Origin: Tricholoma matsutake
Taxonomy: Eukaryota > Basidiomycota > Agaricomycetes > Agaricales > Tricholomataceae
DNA length: 64,000 nt
Assembly: GCA_026075535.2 (NCBI GenBank)
Contig: AP026549.1
Location: forward strand, 434,001 to 498,000
Direction: 5' to 3'
Below, piece after piece: positions 56,058 through 64,000 of the stretch (the first letter of the stretch is position 1; every line of letters starts with the position of its first letter). A program made the translations under genes and the position numbers. Below the pieces are notes generated by a model that searched no databases, was not told the DNA's origin, and was given only the letters and a program-made list of their open reading frames with translations.

Positions 56058-57164
56058 TCATATTATCCCCAACATCTCTTTGTCATGCACATCATAATTC
56101 CTCTCCACATCATTCAACCCTTTTGACAAGTATGCACAAGGATGCCATTTGTCATCTTCGCACAGCATTGATAATACCGCTCCAGTAGCAAAATCGGATG
56201 CATTGGATTCCACTCGCAAAGGGCATGTGAAATCTACTGGGGCTAATATTGGTCCCTCCACAAACTTCCTCTTCAACTCCTCAAACACTGTCTGCTGCTG
56301 CTCTCCCCACCTCCACACTACTCCCTTTCGCGTAAGGTTATGTAAGGGTGCGGCAATTTTAGAAAAATTGTGCACAAAGCGACGATAATAATTTGCGAGT
56401 CCCAAGAAGGCTTGAACCTCCTTGACATGGGTGGGCACAGGCCAATCTGTGATTGCCTGTACCTTGATCGGATCCATTTTGATCCCGTCAGGGCCGATCA
56501 ATAATCCTAGGAACTCGATCTCGCTTGCCCCAAACACACACTTCTCTGGTTTCAAAAATAGATCATTCTCCGCCAACCTCCATAACACCTCCTGCACTAT
56601 CGCCTCATGATTCTCTTCATCCTCCGTGAATATCAGAATGTCGTCAATAAATATTATTACCATGCCTTTGTCTATTATGTCCTTGAAAATGTCATTCATC
56701 ATATTTTGAAAGGTCGGGGGACTATTAGTCATCCCAAAAAACATGACAAGCGACTCGAAGGATCCTCGACGCGTGGCAAATGCAGCCTTCCACTCATCTC
56801 CTTTCTTTATTCGTACATTGTTGTATCCCCATTGTAAATCCAATTTTGTAAAGACCTTGGCTTTTCCCACCTTATCAATTATTTCTGAGATCAACAGCAG
56901 GGGGTATGCATTCTTCACTGTCCACTCATTCGGATACCTATAATCGGTACACATCCTCTTCCTTTGGTCTTTTTTGGGCACGAAGAATATTGGTGATGTC
57001 TGCGGTGATTTTGAAAGTCGTATGCATCCTTTGCGCAATTGCTCCTTCAGGAATGCATCCACTTCTTCTTGTTCCATCGGAGATAACAGATATACCTTCG
57101 ACTTCTTCAGCACAAACCCTGGCTTCATCTCAATTGCATGATCCCATGGCTTCCACACCGGCAT
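56058..57164 (-). pseudogene. pol: gypsy reverse transcriptase and RNase H start
   Basis: RMCTDYRYPNEWTVKNAYPL, FTKLDLQWGYNNVRI, FFGMTNSPPTFQNMMNDIFK and IFIDDILIF (the catalytic Asp pair), KPEKCVFG, EIEFLGLLIGPDGIKMDP, QAFLGLANYYRRFV, then RNase H (ASDFATGAVLSM, PCAYLSKGLNDVERNYDVHD, KEMLGII). It ends at TGA 56058-56060, directly in frame with ALEAWRHYLEG; relatives have an Arg at this point. Confidence 0.9.
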
Positions 57165-57833
57165 TCACTCAGACTCCTTCTTTTGAAACACTGACAAATG
57201 TTCATGATACACTTTTGGCACCCATTCCTCCACTGGCTTCTCCACCTTCACGATATTCTTGTCCCATGACTGTCCTCCACGAACTGCTCTAAAGGTTTGC
57301 TTCTGCTCTTCTTTCTCAATCATGATCAGAACTTCCCCATTTGGCATTTCCTCATCCTCCACTTCCTCCATCGTAACAGAATACTTCCTCGGACGTTCTT
57401 TCTCTTTCTTTTTCCTTTTTTCCTTCTTCATCTTCCTCCCATACACATTACATTCCTTAGGACAACGAGTCATTTGTACTTTCCCAGTTTTCCAATCAAT
57501 TTTGGGATTATGCTTCCGTAACCACAGACATCCTATTATTAGATTGGTTTTCCCAAGATCGCACCCTTCGAATACGGCTCGCTCCTGATGCTCCTGATAC
57601 TTTAGTACCATAGTCACCTCCTCCTTGATAGTTCCTCCACGATTGACTGTTCCATCAATATTGTACACCATTATAGGTTGTGCCAGCTTGCGTGTGTTAA
57701 TACCGTTTTTGGTAATTAAGGATCGATTAATCAATAATCCTGTAGCACCACTGTCAAGCAATGCTTCCACATCAATAGCTGCATGCATGTCCACTGTCTT
57801 CAGTCCCACAGTCAAGGTGATTTCGGGTTCTAT
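57165..57833 (-). pseudogene. gypsy aspartic protease
   Basis: EALLDSGATGLLINRSLI carries the D-S-G active site. ILGCLWLRKHNP-type sequence (here IIGCLWLRKHNPKIDWKTG) is the conserved second region. A Lys/Arg/Glu-rich linker leads to RT. It joins the Gag C-terminus in frame through TGA at 57834-57836, where Arg is expected. Confidence 0.85.
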
Positions 57834-59100
57834 TCATGCAGAGTGAATAAAGAATTTAGAGGTTTTTGGAAATGACATGTGACAATTTTCTTTGTTGCGT
57901 GATTCGCAACAGTTGTACTCCTCCTCGATTTCCTTTTCTGATTTACTCTGGGTTTCCTTGGATACTAATACATTGTAACGATTCTGGGTCACCAATGGGG
58001 AAACCTTCACTGGGACTCTTCCACAAAATTCTCCTGCTTGCCTTCCTCCTGCTTCACTTCCTCGATTGTAGCTCCCCTGATCTTTCTCTTCTGCTTGCAA
58101 TACTTAGAAATGTGTCCTAACTGCCCACAGTTAAAACATTTAAGTGGGGCTCATCTCCACACTTGATCAACCTCCATTGCCTCTGCTGGTGCTGCTAACT
58201 CCGTAACTATAGGTGTCACTGCCATGGCCGGTGGCTGTGCCCTCGGAGCTTGCACCTGAGGCACCTTTCCTTTCTCGGACTTTCCTCCTGATGACTTTCC
58301 AAATTTACTACTTCCATACATCAACTATGACTCTGCCTGTTCCTGCCGATATTGCCAGTCAAGGCGCATTGCCCAATTATACCACTCGTCCAACTTCTCT
58401 GGCATAGAAGGTAGTCGGTAGATAGACTTGAATAAAGAGGGATTTAATCCTGCTTTCAAAAACTCTACCAATGCGGCTTCTCCCATGTCCATTTGTGAAG
58501 CTTCTGCTGTGAACTGCAAAATAAATTCATCCACCATTAAGGAACCTTGGCGCATGGTCTTTAATTTAGCATTGGCTGTCGCCTTTGGATTAGGGTCTCC
58601 AAACTGTGCCTCCAATCTCTCCAGAAATTCCTTGAAGGTTGCCAATGGTTTATTTCCCATGGCAATTTGATTAATAGCCTCATTTCTCCAGAACTGTGCT
58701 TTCCCCCCCTGAATGTATGAGAGAGCAAACATAATCCTAGATGCTGTATGAAACTCATCTTCCTCCCATGGATGTACAATACTATAGAGCTGATGAAGGA
58801 TTTTGTATTCTCCATGGTACCGTCAAAGATTTGCGGGGGTGTGTACTTAGGTAAGTGCGCTTTTCCATTTCTGGATTTCTCCACCGTCTCATCCTCCTGT
58901 GATATCCACTCCACCATCTCCTCCATCTCATCATCTCTTTCTCCTGTCGTCTCTGGCTGTACTTCCACTTGTCTGGGCTGTGATGCTGCCAATACTGACA
59001 CTAATTGTGACATTTGCGCTGTGAGTGCATCAATTTTTGCCTCTAGTGCTGGTATGGGAACAGGATTAGGACTGGGATTAGAAGTTGAAGGTTCAGACAT
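57834..59100 (-). pseudogene. gag: gypsy Gag (retrotrans_gag) with CCHC zinc knuckle
   Basis: The ATG at 59100 starts MSEPSTSNPSPNPVPIPALE, with a short coiled coil (LEAKIDALTAQMSQLVSVLA) and YTPPQIFDGTMENTKSFIS. After a frame change near 58740 it reads QGGKAQFWRNEAINQIAMG, ERLEAQFGDPNPKATANAKL and YRLPSMPEKLDEWYNWAMRL. Then a stop (about 58325), a Pro/Ala linker, TGA at 58151-58153 and the knuckle CFNCGQLGHISKYC (about 58135-58095). Confidence 0.85.
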
Positions 59101-59575
59101 AATTGTAAAATCTGTGATGAATCACTTCTTCGACAAATTCAAAATTTTACTTCGAGACCTCTCCAAACGTCTACGGGTCACGTGATAAGGTTCGTCGAGG
59201 TTCGTCAATGGTTCGTCGTTCGTCGGGCGCCTATTTTGACACTTCGGATCAACAACCCTTCCAACAGTGCCTGATCTCGGAGATATCACTGAATTCAGCT
59301 TGTAACTAAAATAGTCATCCGAATAGAGTGATGTAAATCATAACTAAACCAGATCCGATCGGTTGTCTGGTTGCAGCTGTCCTAATGACGAGCGCTGCTT
59401 CTCAATCACTGGCAGTCACAATGTAAGGTGAGGCCTGGCATCGGCTTATGAAAGAAAAGGTAGATTACGTATATACAAGTACTTCTGGCTTGTGCTGAAA
59501 GGATGAGTAATCGGATGTGGCGTGACGTATGCGCAAGTAAGAGAAGGTGCACTGATATGGGAAGTTGTGTTCTTC
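59101..59575 (-). other. gypsy 5' leader
   Basis: Untranslated leader between the 5' LTR and gag. It contains four GTTCGTC units within 59188-59225. The sequence next to the LTR (GAAGAACACAACTTCC on the minus strand) would hold the primer-binding site; I cannot match it to a tRNA. Confidence 0.5.
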
Positions 59576-59987
59576 TGTTAGGGCAACACCCACTATCTGC
59601 TAGCTAAGACCGTGCGGGTTCTCTCTACAAGAAGGGGGCAGGATCCACGCACGTGATGGGGAAATTGATGGTTTTGATGCAAGGGGTTATTAATAGGTAA
59701 GTTTGTTGAGATAGGCCTTTCACACCGAAAACGTAGGTGGAATACCTAAGAGAACACAACTGGGGTCCGCTAGGTGTATATTTTGGGTTTATATACTATG
59801 TTACATATATTGTGCATTGTTGTTACCGACACGCGCATACAGGCGCATACATAGTGATGCGTGCAAAATAATATTCTCATGCTATCAAAGTGTAGCATCA
59901 TTTGGCGTCATTTGGTGTAATGTAGTGTAATTCGACATAATAAAATGAAAATGAAATTTTATTAGGTAATGGGGCTGTTTCCTAACA
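59576..59987 (-). repeat. LTR-C, 5' LTR of the gypsy element
   Basis: Reverse complement begins TGTTAGGAAACAGCCCC and ends TTGCCCTAACA. It differs from LTR-A and LTR-B by scattered substitutions and small indels. Confidence 0.9.
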
Positions 59988-60125
59988 ATCCATATGGAAG
60001 GAAAGGCAGAGCTATGCACCAGAGAGCAAGTTGAACCAGATGTTCCCAAAAAGGTAATAATCTTGGAATATCTAGACAGTGAAGCAATGCGCCAATGAAT
60101 GAAAATCAGGAGTAGATAGAGCTGG
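59988..60125. repeat. Direct repeat, copy 1 (about 140 bp)
   Basis: GAGCTATGCACCAGAGAGCA, GTTGAACCAGATGTTCC and ATATCTAGACAGTGAAGCAA recur with changes at 62326-62460 (copy 2). A short part recurs at about 61935-61975. Copy 1 begins exactly at the outer edge of LTR-C. Confidence 0.75.
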
Positions 60126-60220
60126 ACTCTGCAGGGAGATCAGACATGGGCAGTGCTACAGCTTTGTTGGCAAGCGTAACATGGGGTGAGAGGGCATCCA
60201 GAGGCACATAGACTGAGACC

Positions 60221-60820
60221 ATGGGAATGCCTAATTCTTTAGTGGTACGCAAGGAGCCCCTGAATTTGTTTTTGGACCTCTCCATACACAGGTCTCAAAA
60301 CACAATTTTGAAGGCTATAATGACTACTCAACTATCCAAAATGTTGTATTTAACCATAGGAAATAAACTGACGGTGTTTAATAGTACAAATGCCCCTAAT
60401 GTAATCAAAATATCAAAATATAATGGTGATTGGGACAGATCAGCCATGATCAAATTGCAAGCCAGAGCCTCTGTTGAAATGGATCCCACAAAGGAGGTAC
60501 AGAGCGATACTGGTTTTTTTAGGACTAGGATTGACAGTGGAGGCAGCTTTCTGTTCTTGATACAGATGGTTATGCTATTTGTCCAGATTGTGGAACATGA
60601 GTGAAATGTGGAAGCGCAGGGCTCGCAAACCTTGAAAAATGCCATCGGACAAGCAACACCTGCAAAAATGCTTGAGAAAAGTATGACAAGGATCAGAAGA
60701 AGAAGAACACAAACCTATTCAACTATTTCAAAGGGCCAAAAGCCCCTGCCATTCCCTCGACAGTTAGCCATTCAGGACCGATTCCAAACCATCGATTGGC
60801 TCCAGCAGAGGCCACTGTAG
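60221..60820 (+). pseudogene. Zinc-finger gene remnant (CPDCG...KYDKDQKKKNTNLFNYF)
   Basis: The upstream part (60221-60600) has only weak protein-like character. From about 60556 one frame reads LDTDGYAICPDCGT, TGA, VKCGSAGLANLEKCHRTSNT, CKNA, TGA, EKYDKDQKKKNTNLFNYFKG and PKAPAIPSTVSHSGPIP. The Cys/His spacing suggests a zinc finger; the LFNYF..P.PSTVS tail is familiar from anonymous Agaricomycete proteins. Both TGA codons fit CGA decay. The motif-rich block at 60826 follows directly. Confidence 0.5.
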
Positions 60821-60825
60821 TGATG

Positions 60826-60975
60826 TGCAAGGCTCGGCCCAAAGCCCTGAAGCCTGGGCTGCCAAGCCCCAGAAGACTGACCCAAGCCAAGCCTTGGAGT
60901 GGGCTTGGTAGGGCTTAGGGCTCAGCTCATTATTTCTGAAGCCTGAACCAAGCCCAAAAGCCCAGGCTTTGTGGC
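60826..60975. repeat. Motif-rich block of GGCTTGGG / CCCAAGCC
   Basis: Contains GGCTCGGCCCAAAGCCCTGA, GACCCAAGCCAAGCCTTGG, GTGGGCTTGGTAGGGCTTAG and ACCAAGCCCAAAAGCCCAGG. The same kind of CGGCCC/GGGCTT motif arrays occur in subterminal regions of some plant hAT elements. It starts TAGTGATGTGCAAGGCTCGG. No second arm was found, so this is a fragment or solo end. Confidence 0.65.
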
Positions 60976-62325
60976 TGTGATTCAGTCGCTACTCTCAAGC
61001 ATCATCATGCACCATCTCCACCCCACCCCTCATCTATTGGAAGCTCCTGCTACACAACAGCAAGCTATTGCTCACTGCCTGGCATACAGGAGCTGCGCAG
61101 ATAATGGGGTGGGGGAAGTGAGGGGGGACTGCAGTCATTGGTAGCCATTCCTTGGGCATTGAGGTTGTTGATGTGTTTATGGCCACAGCAATGAGCGACG
61201 AGTGACGCAAAGTCAAGCTCAGGAGGTGGTGTTTCCTGTTTCAAGGGATAGCAGTGCAGTCAGTGGAGATGGGACAGGGCTATGGTGGCTATGTATGCAC
61301 CTTATGGTTATCTTGCTCCACAAGTCTCCCAGCGCCTCCAGTACATCACTGTGGGATGCATAATGAACTCGACACCTGGAGGAAAGGCAGTTGCTTTTGA
61401 AGTGTTGTCATTATAGTGACAAATGATCTGTGTGACAAACTTAGTATCAGAGAAAGGCAAACAATAAAAAAGACTTACATTTCCTTATATAGATATTTGC
61501 CTGATTACATAGTAGGGTTAGTCCAGCCTCCATAGTTGAAAAATAAAAAATGACCAGTTTGGTTTTTTTTTGTGATGGGCTTGTACAGCCTCTACAGCTA
61601 GAAAAATATATGTAGATGGTAAAGTGATGTATGTAGAGGTGGGGATTGATGTTGGGAGAGCTGGGGACAAGGTGCTCTCTGTCAATGCACCTGAGGGGGT
61701 CACTTACCTGCATACCTAGGCCTTCCCCTGATGAAATGCACATGGAAAGAGGATATAATGGTCTAAATAGACAATCTGGTAGAGCCCCTGGAGGCTTTGT
61801 AGATGCTATTATAGACCAAAAAGTGAATATGTACTCAGGAGGAGATATACTTACCCTGTAAGATCTGTGGGGCCAAATCGTTCACTTTCTTCGATTCCTA
61901 GGCCTAATAGTAAAGTAGAACATGGATCAGTAATGCAGATAGCAGGGAGGGAAGACCATGGCACACCAGAGCATGGGTTCCCTATCAACAGAAGTGAACT
62001 TTGCTCACCATAAATCACACACTTTTCACATATTCAATACTTTGTCCTACAAAGTAAAATCTTCATCAACTCACCTAACCTCCTTGTTACTCCATGCCAC
62101 CTCATGGGACTCACTAGTAACCTTATATACATGCATACTAATGTAGTAGAAGTATATTCAACACCTTTGAACAGTTCACTATTCTATAAAAGAGTAGTAG
62201 AGAGTGAATATATTGAGATATGTCATAGTCACTCACCTAAGAACTATAGGACTTCTATATCTCAATGTAATGCAGATATAAAAGTATAATAATGTAGTAA
62301 TATATGGTCCCTACAGCCATAAAGT
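60976..62325. other. Stretch without a supported gene
   Basis: GC-rich 60980-61150 (CACCCC and GGGGTGGGGGAAG), followed by AT-rich sequence. Several short frames without features. One short piece of the 140-bp direct repeat lies at about 61935-61975. Confidence 0.4.
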
Positions 62326-62460
62326 ATCCAGATAGCAGGAGAGGCTGAGCTATGCACCAGGGAGTCAGTTGAACCAGGTGTTCCAAAAATGGCAATAATC
62401 TTGAAATATCTCGGCAGTGAAGCAACATGCTGTTAAATGGAGAACAGGAGTAGATAGAGG
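62326..62460. repeat. Direct repeat, copy 2 (about 135 bp)
   Basis: GAGCTATGCACCAGGGAGTC, GTTGAACCAGGTGTTCC and ATATCTCGGCAGTGAAGCAA match copy 1 at 59988-60125. Confidence 0.75.
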
Positions 62461-62916
62461 GTAGTGTTTTGCATAGGAGGAAAGCTGACCACCAGGGAAT
62501 CCATGGAAGAATGTGCGAGTAATGTGCAAAACCATGTATTTTGCATTCATTGATCAGGTGAGCCTATTGAGATGCATCTGATCATACCAGCTGATCACTA
62601 TACTGCCGGAACACACACTTTTCCTCATTCCTCCACAGATCCTCATCGGTTCTCTTGCAGTCTATGTGGGCCTTTGGCCCTACAGTTCCCCAGATTGTCA
62701 GGATGGTGGGAGGTGAAAGAAAGGGAGGAGAGAACAGGAAAGTGACAAGGGACAGGCAAGAGGGGGGGGGGAGGGGACCACTCGCATACATGGCCATGTC
62801 TGCAGAGGGAAGAGGGAGAGGCAACACATAGTTAAGACCTTGTGTGATGTGAGGTGACTGGTGAGCTTTTGGAGAGTGGAGATGGGCCATGGGAACTGGT
62901 TGCAGAAGATAGAGTG

Positions 62917-63071
62917 AATCACATGACTCACTGCAGTTGTACTCACTTGACATAGAGATATATAAGTACTTAATGGAGAGAATCACATGACTCACAGCAG
63001 TTGTACTCATTTGAGATATATAAAAGACGAGAAAATGGAGAGAATCACATGACTGACTGCAGTTGTACTCC
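62917..63071. repeat. Tandem repeat, three copies of about 62-64 bp
   Basis: AATCACATGACTCACTGCAG begins copies at about 62917 and 62981, and AATCACATGACTGACTGCAG at about 63042. Each continues GTTGTACTC and (in the first two) GATATATAA. Confidence 0.8.
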
Positions 63072-63112
63072 CATGGGAGGCGAGTAGAAATATATATAGT
63101 GCCAACCAAACA

Positions 63113-63207
63113 AAGCCAAATGTATCTTTAAAATTGACCAATCAGATGAACTTATATAGTCACAACCAAATACAACCAAATGTGTCTAATAAAATTGACC
63201 AATCAGA
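63113..63207. repeat. Tandem pair of about 60-bp units
   Basis: Both units contain CAACCAAA, AGCCAAATGTATCT or AACCAAATGTGTCT, and AAAATTGACCAATCAGAT. Confidence 0.8.
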
Positions 63208-63261
63208 TATCTTGATTACGCACAAGGGGACCTACTACCCGGTGCATTTGGGAATACTGGT

Positions 63262-63440
63262 TAGTGAGTACCACCATCAAGATCATCTCCCAAATACGGT
63301 CCAGATGCCCTAGCACAGCACAGCCAAGCCATCAATAAACCTTGACAGCCAATGCCAACGCTGAGATTTTCATGTGAGTACTACCATCAGAATCATCTCA
63401 CGAATACGGTCCAGATGACCCAGCATAACTATAAAAATCT
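63262..63440. repeat. Dispersed pair of about 50-bp units
   Basis: GAGTACCACCATCAAGATCA at about 63266 and GAGTACTACCATCAGAATCA at about 63375, both followed by TCTC, ATACGGTCCAGATG and CC(C)TAGCA/CCAGCA. A weaker third copy lies at about 63498. Confidence 0.7.
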
Positions 63441-63639
63441 CCCAACAGCCATGAAAACTCCTCGCAAGAGCCAAGCAGACAAAATCCATTTCACATCCAT
63501 ACCCCCATTAGAATCCTCTCGTTGATATGATCACAACACACTCCCACACACCCCTGCCGATCCAAGATGTGAAATTTTTCATATTTGTTCCAAACAAACA
63601 AACCACCAGGAATTTGGGTTTCCACCAAAAATGGAATCA

Positions 63640-63915
63640 CACGTGGGGGGCATCACCCTGTGCCCTGATCACCCCAGGATCACACTGTGGCAAAGCTCAC
63701 AGATCACCCGACACCTGGGTGATCGTCATCCGATCATCACCCCAGGAATCCTACAGGATTCCTTACAGCTTCAAGCAGAAGCAGACAAATGTAAACCACC
63801 CAAACAAACAGAAATAGTCCTAGAAACAGCCTGGTCACTTTTTACCATCAAAAAGTAGTCAGGAACACATCCAAAACAGGCAAAACATGCAGGTCACCCA
63901 GGTCTGGGTGACCGA
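63640..63915. repeat. Motif-rich block of GGGTGATC / GATCACCC
   Basis: Contains CCTGATCACCCCAGGATCAC, CACAGATCACCCGACACCTG, GGTGATCGTCATCCGATCAT and, further right, CAGGTCACCCAGGTCTGGGT. This is another single-motif block like those at 2.6, 9.9, 18.75 and 60.8 kb. A 96-codon frame over it is not considered a gene. Confidence 0.55.
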
Positions 63916-64000
63916 AGAACTGTCGTTGTCCAAAGCAGAATACAGATAGAATATGGGACCCAAGTCCCCTATTCCAGAGAGATGGGTGATTGTACAGAGA

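Larger units (their letters stand above)
53777..59987 (-). mobile_element. Ty3/gypsy chromovirus with two LTRs, about 6.2 kb
   Basis: The 5' LTR (59576-59987) and 3' LTR (53777-54178) bracket Gag, protease, RT, RNase H, integrase and a C-terminal chromodomain, all on the minus strand. The polypurine tract lies next to the 3' LTR. The 5-bp sequences outside the two LTRs (GTAGC on the left, ATCCA on the right) do not match, so the two ends may come from different insertions. Stops and frameshifts in gag and pol make it non-autonomous. Confidence 0.88.

Noticed and set aside
63527..63858. Small protein of 96 codons
   Set aside because: It lies within the GGGTGATC motif block, is basic and Pro/His-rich without any domain, and overlaps another frame.

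Overview
The window is a transposon graveyard from a filamentous basidiomycete, almost certainly an Agaricomycete and possibly Boletales (family recognition from memory, not a search). The evidence is multi-exon coding fragments with short GT-AG introns, a Helitron with a DUF6570-like module and a PIF1 helicase, Ty3/gypsy chromovirus and Ty1/copia retroelements, a non-LTR retroelement, a Tc1/mariner-type DDE element, a Crinkler (CRN)-like N-terminal domain, and several anonymous families of the kind repeated in Agaricomycete genomes. I found no bacterial operon structure, rRNA gene, functional tRNA or CRISPR array. Nearly every protein-coding locus is broken.

Layout. 1-2.2 kb: anonymous pseudogene (+) running off the left edge. 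2.9-9.9 kb: decayed Helitron on the minus strand (N-terminal Cys-rich and DUF6570-like region, HUH Rep, PIF1 helicase, C-terminal USP-like cysteine peptidase); part of the Rep domain is missing and the junction holds telomere-type repeats. 9.9-11.35 kb: composite non-autonomous element, followed by a 48-bp coding minisatellite. 12.4-17.9 kb: two anonymous multi-exon genes (-). 18.4-22.2 kb: inverted cluster of about 27-bp palindromes, interrupted by a 1.97-kb TIR element with an 8-bp target duplication and two outward-facing tRNA-like sequences. 22.8-28.1 kb: two more anonymous genes (-). 29.4-31.2 kb: small anonymous gene (+) and CRN-like pseudogene (-). 32.4-36.1 kb: mariner-type element with roughly 100-bp TIRs holding both its transposase and an unrelated multi-exon gene. 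38.4-39.9 kb: F-box/LRR-like pseudogene (-). 40-45 kb: duplicated anonymous fragments and minisatellites. 45.1-60 kb: nested retroelements: copia-1 (+) joined to the 3' end of a gypsy element, copia-2 (-), a LINE (-) with its poly(A) tail, and a nearly full-length gypsy chromovirus (-) between two LTRs. 60-64 kb: zinc-finger pseudogene, motif-rich sequence and short repeats.

Two themes connect the window. (1) Reading-frame decay: most in-frame stops are TGA, often where the family has arginine, as expected if CGA decays to TGA at methylated CpG. (2) Several non-coding stretches are built from one short motif and its reverse complement, each stretch with its own motif; two of them flank similar GC-rich cores. 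This looks like a family of non-autonomous DNA elements that share a layout but have different subterminal motifs, and it is the best candidate here for something undescribed.

Start codons given for broken loci are approximate because introns and frameshifts cannot be resolved by eye.
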